Shown here: positions 17,739 to 25,344 of the stretch, in pieces
How the letters are laid out: the number at the start of each line of letters is the position of its first letter
Position numbering within the stretch: the first letter of the stretch is position 1
Source: Acholeplasmatales bacterium
Lineage (GTDB): Bacteria; Bacillota_I; Bacilli_A; Acholeplasmatales; JAEDCM01
Length of the DNA: 64,000 nucleotides
Direction: 5' to 3'
Assembly: GCA_017961685.1 (NCBI GenBank)
Contig: JAGCWW010000040.1
Span: forward strand, 62,001-126,000
Translations under genes and position numbers: made by a program
The notes under the pieces: generated by a model
Told to the model about the DNA's origin: nothing
Databases searched by the model: none
The model's input: only the letters and a program-made list of their open reading frames with translations

Positions 17739-17829
17739 TTTTTACATCTCCTTTTCGTATATTATTATAAACCTTTTTTTATAATTTTAAATACTTAAGT
17801 TTATATTTTTCTATTTTTTATAAAAAATA

Positions 17830-17850
17830 GGCATAACGAAATGTTATGCC
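17830..17850 (-). terminator. Rho-independent terminator of the nusA-infB operon
   Basis: An 8-bp stem GGCATAAC/GTTATGCC is followed on the minus strand by TATTTTTTATAAA, directly after rbfA. Confidence 0.87.
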
Positions 17851-17856
17851 ATAGTT

Positions 17857-18201
17857 TTATTTATCAACTTTTATTTCCTCTAAAAGTTCATCAATTCTCT
17901 TACCTCTATCAAGTGAATCATCATACTTAAAGATATATTCAGGAATCTTTCTCATTTTTACCTTTTTAGCAATTTCTTTTTTAATAAAACCTTCTGATTT
18001 TTCTAGTGCTTCTTGAGTTACTTCAATTCTATCTTTATTACCTAAAACTGTGTAATAAACATATGCATAAGATAAATCATTAGTAAGTCTAACTTCAGTT
18101 ACTGTAACATATCCTACTTTAGTATTTTTGATTTCTCTTTGAAGAAGTAAAGATAATTCTCTTAGTATTTGAGATTGTAATCTTTCAATTGTAATTGACA
18201 T
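17857..18201 (-). CDS. rbfA: Ribosome-binding factor A
   Basis: The 114-residue single KH-type protein aids 16S rRNA 5'-end maturation and 30S assembly. Family features include the start IERLQSQILRELS, VTVTEVRLTNDLSYAYVYYT, and the tail IFKYDDSLDRGKRIDELL. Last gene of the operon, one base after infB, with GGAGAG in front of the ATG. truB and ribF, which follow in Bacillus, are not here. Confidence 0.96.
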   Translation of the reverse strand: MSITIERLQSQILRELSLLLQREIKNTKVGYVTVTEVRLTNDLSYAYVYYTVLGNKDRIEVTQEALEKSEGFIKKEIAKKVKMRKIPEYIFKYDDSLDRGKRIDELLEEIKVDK

Positions 18202-18202
18202 A

Positions 18203-20026
18203 TTATCTCTCCTTTAGCTTACTAACGGATGCTTCAAAGATATCTCCTTCTTTAATGTCGTTATAATTTTCAATAGTTATACCGCATTCAAAGCCTTGCT
18301 TAACTTCTTTAGCATCATCCTTGAAACGCTTTAATGAAGCCATTTTACCTTCATATACAACTATACCATCTCTAATTATTCTAACTAAAGAATCCTTTTG
18401 AATAACTCCATCTGTTACATAGCATCCGGCAATAGTTCCAATCTTAGAAACCTTAAATAAGTTTCTAACTTCAGCACTACCAGTTACTACTTCTTCATAT
18501 TCTGGATCTAACATACCCTTTAAGGCATCTTCTATTTCTTCTAGTAATTTATAAATTATATTATATAATCTAATTTCTACACCAACGCTCTTAGCAGCTT
18601 CTCTAACGATACCACTAGGTCTAACGTTAAAACCAATGATAATAGCATTTGATGCATCAGCTAATGTTACATCTGTATCAGTAATTGCACCTACTGATGC
18701 TCTAATAACATTAACCTTAATTCCATTTACATCTAACTTTTCTAATGATTGTCTAATAGCTTCAACAGATCCTTGCATATCAGCCTTAACGATTAAGTTA
18801 AGTTCTTTTGCTTCACCATCCATATAAGCCTTATTAATATCATCAAGTGATGTGATTCTTGTCTTCTTATCTTTTGCTTCAATAGTTCTAGTTGTTCTTG
18901 CTTCACTGATCTTTCTTGCTTCATCAATAGAAAATACAACCATGAACTTATCACCTGCTTGAGGTACATCGTTTAAACCTGTAATTTCTACTGGAGTTGA
19001 AGGTAGGGCAACTTCACGTTTTCTACCTAAGTCATCAGTCATTGTTCTAATCTTACCCCAAGTATTACCAATAGCAATATTGTCTCCATTCTTTAAAGTA
19101 CCATTTTCAACAATTACTGATGCTGTTGGACCAGTTGACTTATCTAGTCTAGCTTCAATTACTGTACCTGTAGCAAGTCTCTTTGGATTTGCTCTTAAGT
19201 TTTGCATATCTGCAGTTAATTGAATCATATCTAGTAATTCATTTAATCCCATACCCTTTAAGGCAGAAACTTTAACAAATATTGTATCTCCACCCCATTC
19301 TTCTGGGATTAGGTTATATTTTGTTAAACCTTGCATAACCTTATCAGGATTTGCTCCTGGTTTATCCATCTTGTTTACAGCAACAATAATAGGTACTTTA
19401 GCAGCTTGTGCATGGACGATTGCTTCTTCAGTTTGAGGCATTACGCCATCATCAGCAGCAACTACTAATACTGTAATATCAGTTACCTTAGCTCCTCTAG
19501 CACGCATTTCTGTGAATGCTTCATGTCCTGGAGTATCAATAAATGTAATATATTCATCATTTCTTTTAACTTGGTAAGCACCAATTCTTTGTGTAATACC
19601 CCCTGCTTCACCATCAGTTACTCTTGTGTGTCTGATAGTGTCAAGTAAAGTAGTTTTACCATGGTCAACGTGGCCCATGATTGTTACTACTGGAGGTCTT
19701 TTTACTAATTCTTCTTCTTTATCTTCAACTTTGATTTCATCAAAACGTGTTGCATCAGTTACTATTTCATCAACTAATTCATATCCAAAGTCCATAGCAA
19801 CTAATTCATAAGTTTCTCTATCAACAACTTGATTTACAGAAGCCATAATACCTGCCATCATTAACTTTTTAACAACTTCTGATAATCCTACATTTAATTC
19901 ATTTGCAAAATCACCGACAGTCATATTTTCTTTATAAGTAACTACTTTAGCACCTGTATTTTCTTCTTTTTTCTTAACAGGGATATTACTTGTTCTTTCA
20001 TCTTTATTTTTCAACTTTTTTGCCAT
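18203..20026 (-). CDS. infB: Translation initiation factor IF-2
   Basis: The GTPase delivers fMet-tRNA to the 30S subunit. [12 protein letters not shown] (G1), DTPGHEAF (G3) and [11 protein letters not shown] (G4) are intact, followed by the IF-2 beta-barrel and C-terminal tRNA-binding domains. With about 607 residues it is a short form: the N-terminal extension is only about 110 residues, mostly the IF2_N helical module ([19 protein letters not shown]). The ATG at 20026 after AAAGGGTGTG is preferred to an upstream GTG that lies within this site. It overlaps the ylxQ 3' end by 23 bases. Confidence 0.97.
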   Translation of the reverse strand: MAKKLKNKDERTSNIPVKKKEENTGAKVVTYKENMTVGDFANELNVGLSEVVKKLMMAGIMASVNQVVDRETYELVAMDFGYELVDEIVTDATRFDEIKVEDKEEELVKRPPVVTIMGHVDHGKTTLLDTIRHTRVTDGEAGGITQRIGAYQVKRNDEYITFIDTPGHEAFTEMRARGAKVTDITVLVVAADDGVMPQTEEAIVHAQAAKVPIIVAVNKMDKPGANPDKVMQGLTKYNLIPEEWGGDTIFVKVSALKGMGLNELLDMIQLTADMQNLRANPKRLATGTVIEARLDKSTGPTASVIVENGTLKNGDNIAIGNTWGKIRTMTDDLGRKREVALPSTPVEITGLNDVPQAGDKFMVVFSIDEARKISEARTTRTIEAKDKKTRITSLDDINKAYMDGEAKELNLIVKADMQGSVEAIRQSLEKLDVNGIKVNVIRASVGAITDTDVTLADASNAIIIGFNVRPSGIVREAAKSVGVEIRLYNIIYKLLEEIEDALKGMLDPEYEEVVTGSAEVRNLFKVSKIGTIAGCYVTDGVIQKDSLVRIIRDGIVVYEGKMASLKRFKDDAKEVKQGFECGITIENYNDIKEGDIFEASVSKLKER

Positions 20027-20321
20027 AGCTATCACACCCTTTTTCTATACTTGTGGCAAAACCAGCATCACTTATACCAATAACCATTCTTTTTTTACCA
20101 ATGATATAGCTTAATTCATCAGATGTATAAGAATTAATTAAAGGTACTTCATAATATTTTGTTTTATCTGTTATTTTTTTTGTTGTATTAACTCCTGCAT
20201 CACTTGCAAGAAATACTAAAAATATTTTTTTCTTTCTTATAGCATCAGTAACAAATTCTTCACCTGTAATTATTTTGTTAGCTTTTTTAGCTAAACCAAG
20301 TAATTGCAAAGTTTTATCCAT
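20004..20321 (-). CDS. ylxQ: YlxQ-like L7Ae-family RNA-binding protein
   Basis: The 105-residue L7Ae/L30e-fold protein has the family start [24 protein letters not shown] shortened across residues 7-30, LVFLASDAG, and GISDAGFA at the C-terminus. YlxQ proteins bind kink-turn-like RNA; their exact role is not settled. The gene overlaps ylxR by 8 bases and infB by 23, so the three are translated as a coupled unit in the nusA operon. Confidence 0.9.
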   Translation of the reverse strand: MDKTLQLLGLAKKANKIITGEEFVTDAIRKKKIFLVFLASDAGVNTTKKITDKTKYYEVPLINSYTSDELSYIIGKKRMVIGISDAGFATSIEKGCDSYGKKVEK

Positions 20322-20577
20322 TAATTAGACTTAATAACTCCTCATAAATTTCATCAGGAATTGTAATTTCTAATTTATTATCTAATGCTTTTGTTTTCTT
20401 AGCCTTTAAAATAACTTCCTTATCAAGTTTTAAATAAGCTCCTCTACCAGGTGCTTTACCTGTAGTATCAACACTTACAACACCTTCGTTATTTTTAACG
20501 ACTCTAATTAAATCCTTTTTGGCGCATTGTTCATGAGTTACAACACACATTCTTATAGGTATTTTTCTTGTTTTCAT
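20314..20577 (-). CDS. ylxR: YlxR (DUF448) RNA-binding protein
   Basis: The 87-residue YlxR protein has IPIRMCVVTHEQCAKKDLIR at the start and DTTGKAPGRGAYL, the RGAYL signature of the family. It probably binds nucleic acid, and it lies in its usual place between nusA and ylxQ. AAGGAGG precedes the ATG. In place of the common CR..CG motif there is CVVTHEQC. Confidence 0.94.
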   Translation of the reverse strand: MKTRKIPIRMCVVTHEQCAKKDLIRVVKNNEGVVSVDTTGKAPGRGAYLKLDKEVILKAKKTKALDNKLEITIPDEIYEELLSLING

Positions 20578-20596
20578 TTAAATACCTCCTTTAAAA

Positions 20597-21670
20597 TTAA
20601 AATGATCTACCTTCAGCCTTAGCATCACTTTCTGATTTAATATCAATTTTCCAACCACATGATTGAACAGCAAGTCTAACGTTTTGTCCAGCCTTACCAA
20701 TTGCTAGTGATAATTGATCATCTGGAACGATAGCTAAACTTGTTTTAGCTTTTGGATCAACATCGATTACAGCTAATACTGTAGCAGGTTGAAGTGAATT
20801 AGCAATTAATTCTTCAGGAACTGCACTGTATTTGTATAAGTCAATCTTTTCACCATTTAAAGCATTAACAATACTATTAATTCTCATACCCTTTTCACCA
20901 ACGCATGAACCAATAGCATCTACATTTGGATCAGTTGAGCAAATAGCAACTTTACTTCTATCTCCAGCATCTCTTGCGATCCCCATAATTTCAATAGTAC
21001 CATCTTGGATTTCTGGAATAGATTGTTCCATTAATCTGATTACTAAGTTCTTATCGCTTCTTGAAACAGTGATTTTAGGTCCTTTTGAAGTATTTTCAAC
21101 AGAAACTAAATAAATCTTAATCTTTTCACCAATTGTGAAATTATCGTTAGGTAAAATTTCTCTTGCAGGTAAGAATGTTGTATAGTTATTAGCAAGTTGA
21201 AGTGTTGCACCTTTTTCATCACATCTAATAACTGTAGCATCAATCATTTCATTTTCACATTTCTTGAAATATTCAGTGATATTATCCTTTTCAGCATTTC
21301 TAACATTTTGATTGAATGTTTGCTTACCTACTGATGCTGCTTGTCTACCAAAATCTTTCTTTGGATCAATCTTTTGTTCGATTACATCACCAATTTTACA
21401 TCTTGATGAAATCTTCTTTGCATCAGCTAATGTAATTTGAGACATTTCGATTTCAGGATCATCACTGATTTCATCAACAACTAGCATTTGTGAATACATG
21501 ATGATTTCATTCTTTTCAGGTTTGAATTCAACTCTTGCTGAAACATTACCTGTTGCTTTTCTATAAGCTTTAATCATTCCTTCTCTAACAGCTTCTAAAG
21601 CTTGGTCTACAGAAATACCTCTTTCTTTAGCCATTAATTCGACATTTTCGAAAAACTCTTTACTAATCAT
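20597..21670 (-). CDS. nusA: Transcription termination/antitermination protein NusA
   Basis: The 357-residue protein has the N-terminal RNA polymerase-binding domain (KERGISVDQALEAVREGMI), an S1 domain (DATVIRCDEKGATLQL), and two KH domains (VGEKGMRINSIVNALNGEKI and IVPDDQLSLAIGKAGQNVRLA). It lacks the acidic repeats of proteobacterial NusA, as usual for Firmicutes. NusA modulates pausing, termination and antitermination. AGGAGG precedes its ATG, ten bases after rimP. Confidence 0.97.
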   Translation of the reverse strand: MISKEFFENVELMAKERGISVDQALEAVREGMIKAYRKATGNVSARVEFKPEKNEIIMYSQMLVVDEISDDPEIEMSQITLADAKKISSRCKIGDVIEQKIDPKKDFGRQAASVGKQTFNQNVRNAEKDNITEYFKKCENEMIDATVIRCDEKGATLQLANNYTTFLPAREILPNDNFTIGEKIKIYLVSVENTSKGPKITVSRSDKNLVIRLMEQSIPEIQDGTIEIMGIARDAGDRSKVAICSTDPNVDAIGSCVGEKGMRINSIVNALNGEKIDLYKYSAVPEELIANSLQPATVLAVIDVDPKAKTSLAIVPDDQLSLAIGKAGQNVRLAVQSCGWKIDIKSESDAKAEGRSF

Positions 21671-21679
21671 ATTATCCTC

Positions 21680-22111
21680 CTAAAATTTAACGCTTAAGCG
21701 CATTTTATTAATTTCGTTTTTCTTGATTGCTCTTTTTCTAATTGCACCTTTTATGTTAACCTCAAGTATAATTTCATCATCCTTAACTTCTCTAATAAAA
21801 CCAAAGTTTTCTTTATCAGTTTTAATCATGACATATTTATCAATCATACTATCTAGTTCATCAAAATCAAATTCTCTTTCAGCACCTCTACTTGATACTT
21901 CTAGCATATATGGAACTTCAGATATATCATCATCTATTCTTTCTGATATATATTCATTAACCTCTGCTAATTCATCAACTGTGATGCCTCCAACTTTATC
22001 AACGATTATTCTTAAGATCTTTTCACCAAACTCACTTACAAACTTCATTTCATAAAGTTTATAACCTTTTTCTTCTAAGTATGGTAATAGTATTTTTTTA
22101 ATTTTTTCCAT
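21680..22111 (-). CDS. rimP: Ribosome maturation factor RimP
   Basis: The 143-residue protein has an N-terminal domain with LRIIVDKVGGITVDELAEVN and the signature YMLEVSSRGAER (family LEVSSPG), followed by an SH3-like C-terminal domain. RimP acts in 30S maturation. It leads the nusA-infB operon with AAGGAG before its ATG. Its leader has a promoter (22181..22209) and a stable hairpin (22133..22158). Confidence 0.95.
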   Translation of the reverse strand: MEKIKKILLPYLEEKGYKLYEMKFVSEFGEKILRIIVDKVGGITVDELAEVNEYISERIDDDISEVPYMLEVSSRGAEREFDFDELDSMIDKYVMIKTDKENFGFIREVKDDEIILEVNIKGAIRKRAIKKNEINKMRLSVKF

Positions 22112-22132
22112 AATATTCTCCTTACAATTAAA

Positions 22133-22158
22133 ATGAGTGAGAACTTAAACTCACTCAT
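22133..22158 (-). promoter_or_regulatory. Leader hairpin of the rimP-nusA operon
   Basis: A perfect 9-bp stem ATGAGTGAG/CTCACTCAT with an 8-base loop lies between the promoter and the rimP ribosome site. Only TTTTAATTG follows, so it could be a weak attenuator, perhaps for NusA feedback; that is inference. Confidence 0.55.
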
Positions 22159-22180
22159 GCTAACACTATTATGCAACATC

Positions 22181-22209
22181 ATTATAACAAAAAAGTCAAG
22201 ATAAGTAAA
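22181..22209 (-). promoter_or_regulatory. Promoter of the rimP-nusA-infB operon
   Basis: On the minus strand TTTACT (22204..22209) and a perfect TATAAT (22181..22186) are 17 bases apart. It is divergent from the rnjA promoter region, which has TATAAT near 22312. Confidence 0.7.
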
Positions 22210-22386
22210 CACTTTTTTTAATAATTATAATTATTATATATTTATTATAAGGAATTTATGGTTGTAAAACGTTATCATTTTTAAGTGCTTTTCTTTTGTC
22301 AAATGTTGGTATATAATAAGACTAAGAATAACCGATATGTCTTAAATATGAGTTATTTTATACTTTTTTGAAAGGAGTTTTTTTCT

Positions 22387-24063
22387 ATGTCTAACTATCT
22401 AAACGATAATGAAGTTGGAATTTATGCCCTTGGTGGTTTGGGTGAAATTGGAAAAAATATGTATTGTATTGAATACCTAAATCAAATCTTTATTGTTGAT
22501 TGCGGACTACTTTTTCCTGATGAAAGATTACTAGGTATAGATGCAATAGTTCCTGATTTTACACACCTAAAAGAAAATGAAGATAAAATCGTTGGATTAT
22601 TTATAACACATGGACATGAAGACCATATAGGTGGAATACCTTATTTATTACAACAAGTTAATATTAAAAAGATTTATGCTTCAGGTGTTGCGGTTGAACT
22701 TATTCAAGATAAATTAAGCGAAATTGCTTTAGATAAACCTAACATCATTGAGTATAAGAGTAATCATAAATTTAAATTTAACGGAGTAACAGTTTCTTTT
22801 ATTCGTATGACTCACTCCATTCCAGATGCTTTTGCGATATGTTTTAATACTCCATATGGTAATATCTTGCACTCTGGAGACTTTAAATTTGACTTTACTC
22901 CACTAGGACCAGCAACTGAATATGATAAGCTAACTAAGATTGCTGATGAAGGCGTATTATGTATGCTTGCAGATTCAACAAATGCCTTAGTTGAGGGCTT
23001 TACAATAAGTGAAAGAAAAGTTTATTCTTCCCTAAGAGATATCTTTGATCACATTGAAGGACGTGCTTTAATTGCGACATTCGCATCAAATCTATATCGT
23101 GTTCAACAAATCATAGATATATCTATTAAATTTAAAAGACATGTTGCTGTATTTGGTAGATCAATGGAAAAGACAATTGAAATTGGTCAAAATGCTGGTT
23201 TAATAAAAGCCAAGAAAGATACTTTTATTACAGCTGATCAAATTCCACTATTTCCACCAAATCAAATAACTATTTTATGTACTGGTTCTCAAGGTGAACC
23301 ACTTGCCGCATTATCTAGAATTGCTAATGGTACACATAAATTTATTAAAACAATTCCAGGTGATACTGTAATATTCTCATCAAGTCCAATTCCAGGAAAT
23401 AATGCTGGTGTAAATAAAACAATAAATCAATTATTTAGAAATGGTGTTAATGTAATTACTAATTCCCCTTTAACAGACGTTCATACATCAGGACATGCTG
23501 CTAATGGTGAATTAAAGTTGATGCAATCATTAGTTAAACCTAAATATTTTATGCCAATCCACGGTGAATACAGAATGCTTGTAGCTCATATGGGTATTGC
23601 AATGGAATGCGGTGTTAGACCAGATAACATTTTCGTTATTGATAATGGTACTGTTGTATCATTCTCAAATGATGGAGCTAAAATTAGTGGTAATGTTCAT
23701 ACAGGATTAACTTATATTGATGGTTCTACTATTGGTGATTTAAATAGTGCAATAATTAAAGAACGTAGAATCTTATCGGATGAAGGTATGGTATCAATTG
23801 TTATAACAATTAATGAAAGAACAAAAGAAATAATGATGGAACCAACTATTATTTCTAGAGGATTTGTCTATATGAAATCTAGTGAAGATTTAACTAGACA
23901 AATATCAAATAATGCCTATTATACTACTAAAGCAGAATTAGAAAAAACACCTGGTATAAACCAAGTGGCAATAAAGAATTCTATTATTAATAGTGTATCT
24001 AAACTTATTGAAGAAAAGACAAGTAGAAAGCCATTAATAATTGTAAATGTAATGATTGTATAG
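22387..24063 (+). CDS. rnj: Ribonuclease J
   Basis: The 558-residue metallo-beta-lactamase/beta-CASP nuclease opens VGIYALGGLGEIGKNMY and has the zinc motif HGHEDHIGG. Later His/Asp ligands are in HSGDFKFD, and the beta-CASP region holds GSQGEPLAALSR and TSGHA. RNase J is the main 5'-3' exo- and endonuclease of Firmicute mRNA decay. Only one copy is in the window; J1 versus J2 cannot be decided. GAAAGGAG precedes the ATG, and a terminator follows. It is one of the few plus-strand genes. Confidence 0.96.
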   Translation: MSNYLNDNEVGIYALGGLGEIGKNMYCIEYLNQIFIVDCGLLFPDERLLGIDAIVPDFTHLKENEDKIVGLFITHGHEDHIGGIPYLLQQVNIKKIYASGVAVELIQDKLSEIALDKPNIIEYKSNHKFKFNGVTVSFIRMTHSIPDAFAICFNTPYGNILHSGDFKFDFTPLGPATEYDKLTKIADEGVLCMLADSTNALVEGFTISERKVYSSLRDIFDHIEGRALIATFASNLYRVQQIIDISIKFKRHVAVFGRSMEKTIEIGQNAGLIKAKKDTFITADQIPLFPPNQITILCTGSQGEPLAALSRIANGTHKFIKTIPGDTVIFSSSPIPGNNAGVNKTINQLFRNGVNVITNSPLTDVHTSGHAANGELKLMQSLVKPKYFMPIHGEYRMLVAHMGIAMECGVRPDNIFVIDNGTVVSFSNDGAKISGNVHTGLTYIDGSTIGDLNSAIIKERRILSDEGMVSIVITINERTKEIMMEPTIISRGFVYMKSSEDLTRQISNNAYYTTKAELEKTPGINQVAIKNSIINSVSKLIEEKTSRKPLIIVNVMIV

Positions 24064-24070
24064 AAATAAT

Positions 24071-24094
24071 AAAACGGCTTTATTTAGCCGTTTT
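24071..24094 (+). terminator. Rho-independent terminator of rnj
   Basis: A 9-bp stem AAAACGGCT/AGCCGTTTT is followed by TTTAATTT. Read on the minus strand it also ends in a T-rich tract, so it could stop antisense transcripts coming from 24434. Confidence 0.88.
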
Positions 24095-24170
24095 TAATTT
24101 GTTCTTTTGCAAGTTCAAAAATAAGTGAATTTTTCAAAAAAATCTATATATTTATTAATACTTACTATGC

Positions 24171-24176
24171 TATAAT
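24171..24176 (+). promoter_or_regulatory. Extended -10 promoter of the small-ORF transcript
   Basis: TATGC then TATAAT forms a TGn-TATAAT extended -10 element. No good -35 is seen, which is common for this promoter class. The start point would lie near 24183, just before a small hairpin (GCGCC/GGCGT). Confidence 0.65.
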
Positions 24177-24212
24177 ACATTTAGCGCCATTGGCGTTGCA
24201 GGAGGTTTGACA

Positions 24213-24251
24213 ATGAAATATTTGTTAATGGTGGCAATGATAATTAAGTAG
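24213..24251 (+). CDS. Tiny ORF (12 residues), likely leader or coupled peptide
   Basis: The frame encodes MKYLLMVAMIIK and has a very good site (GCAGGAGG, seven bases before the ATG). Its stop codon overlaps the ribosome site of the next small frame, so the two are probably translated in a coupled way. It is too short to test by composition. The support is the ribosome site, its position between a promoter and a strong terminator, and the second frame. It resembles the coupling frames seen in some type I toxin loci, by architecture only. Confidence 0.5.
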   Translation: MKYLLMVAMIIK

Positions 24252-24260
24252 GAGGTAGTT

Positions 24261-24335
24261 ATGGATTACCTAGTAATCCTAGTTATAGCCCTGTGCGTTA
24301 TAACTATGATGCTTAACAACAATAAGCGTCAATAA
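24261..24335 (+). CDS. Small hydrophobic peptide (24 residues), candidate type I toxin
   Basis: The 24-residue product begins MDYLVILVIALCVITMM and ends in the polar, basic tail LNNNKRQ, so it is a single membrane helix with a charged end, as in many type I toxins and other small membrane peptides. A perfect GGAGG lies six bases upstream of the ATG. The gene has a promoter of its own and a strong terminator (24373..24413), and a consensus promoter faces it on the other strand (24441..24469). I know no named relative. A leader or regulatory peptide is the alternative. Confidence 0.6.
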   Translation: MDYLVILVIALCVITMMLNNNKRQ

Positions 24336-24347
24336 TTAGTATTTTAT

Positions 24348-24428
24348 TCAATTACATTGCCACACCAAATGCGAAAGGGATATGACGGCAATCATATCCC
24401 TTTCATTTTTTTTACTCAATTACATTGC
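24348..24428 (+). repeat. Direct 13-bp repeat flanking the terminator hairpin
   Basis: TCAATTACATTGC occurs at 24348..24360 and again at 24416..24428, on either side of the hairpin. Both copies lie inside the region that the sense and antisense transcripts would share. Confidence 0.8.
24373..24413 (+). terminator. Strong Rho-independent terminator of the small-ORF transcript
   Basis: A perfect 13-bp stem (GAAAGGGATATGA/TCATATCCCTTTC, loop CGGCAA) is followed by ATTTTTTTT. It gives a transcript of about 230 nt from the extended -10 promoter. On the minus strand the hairpin lacks a T tract. Confidence 0.92.
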
Positions 24429-24440
24429 TTCCGCATTTTT

Positions 24441-24469
24441 ATTATATAATATTATCTTTTCTTTTTCAA
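24441..24469 (-). promoter_or_regulatory. Strong antisense promoter facing the small-ORF gene
   Basis: On the minus strand TTGAAA (24464..24469) and TATAAT (24441..24446) are exactly 17 bases apart. Transcription would begin near 24434 and run into the small-ORF unit. No minus-strand gene lies ahead until rimP at 22111, so an RNA product is the simplest reading. Confidence 0.7.
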
Positions 24470-24473
24470 TATA

Positions 24474-25316
24474 TTATCTAGTAGCTTCTTTTTTAAATTC
24501 AAAGAATACATTTTTTGTCATGAACGCATCTTCAAGTGCATCATGTTCTTGAAATAAATCACTACCTGTATATTTTTTGTATGCATCAAATAAACCTAAA
24601 TCATTTTTTAAATTATAATAGTTTTTATGTATTTGAAGTAGATTAATAAAGTTAGGATTTAGAGGCTCTACATTATTAATTTCATAACATAATTTTAAAG
24701 CTAAAATATCATTTTTACCCCAAACAACAATTGATGGATTATTATATTTTTTAAGTGTTTCACTAAATTCATTATAGAAATCGACAAATGATATTCCATT
24801 ATCTATATCTTCTTCATTTAGACTTAAAAACTTTAATGTTCTTTTATTTATTTTAGGGAATAATGTTGGCTTTATGTAATAGCTTTTTCTTTCTAAATCA
24901 TTACCCAAATTATCAGTAATTAAGTAACCAGCTTGAATGATTTCTGATTTAAAATCTTTTGGAGAATCAAATGATTGCATAGTCATTTCTAAATCTAAAA
25001 ACATAATGTTTTTTTGATTGAATAATAAATCTTTTACACCACTTCTAATGACTTGTAAATCATAATATACTTCTCTTCTAAATCTCTTATTAGAAAAAAT
25101 TCTAATAAAATAGTTTATTTTATAGGCACATACATTATTATATATACCAGCTTGATCAGTATAATCAAATTCAATAAAGATTCCATCAGATAAATATCTT
25201 TGGAATTTCTTTAATAAACCATTTTGAAGATAAAAATATTCAGTTTTGTTTCTCATTTTAATAGTTATTAATCTATTATCTAAATCAATACTATTTATTA
25301 ATCCTATTTTTATCAT
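24474..25316 (-). CDS. DEDDh-type 3'-5' exonuclease with N-terminal extension
   Basis: The 280-residue protein has an RNase T/DnaQ-like exonuclease domain from about residue 105: MFLDLEMT supplies the first D and E, IQAGYLITD follows, and the late EHDALEDAF supplies the His and last Asp of DEDDh. The first 80 residues form a beta-rich module (IKIGLINSIDLDNRLITIKM) that may bind nucleic acid. Proteins of this sort are often annotated as sporulation-inhibitor KapD-like or as generic exonucleases; the substrate is unknown. It lies 28 bases after uvrC on the same strand. Confidence 0.8.
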   Translation of the reverse strand: MIKIGLINSIDLDNRLITIKMRNKTEYFYLQNGLLKKFQRYLSDGIFIEFDYTDQAGIYNNVCAYKINYFIRIFSNKRFRREVYYDLQVIRSGVKDLLFNQKNIMFLDLEMTMQSFDSPKDFKSEIIQAGYLITDNLGNDLERKSYYIKPTLFPKINKRTLKFLSLNEEDIDNGISFVDFYNEFSETLKKYNNPSIVVWGKNDILALKLCYEINNVEPLNPNFINLLQIHKNYYNLKNDLGLFDAYKKYTGSDLFQEHDALEDAFMTKNVFFEFKKEATR

Positions 25317-25344
25317 AAAACCACCATTTAATATTTTAACATAA

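Noticed and set aside
22258..22284. Tiny ORF MVVKRYHF with AAGGAA in front, upstream of rnj
   Set aside because: It lies upstream of the likely rnj -10 (near 22312), has no promoter of its own that I can see, and is eight codons long; chance is the simpler reading.
24348..24428. The 13-bp direct repeat as ends of a mobile element
   Set aside because: The spacing is 55 bases, no transposase-like ends are present, and the repeat encloses just the terminator.
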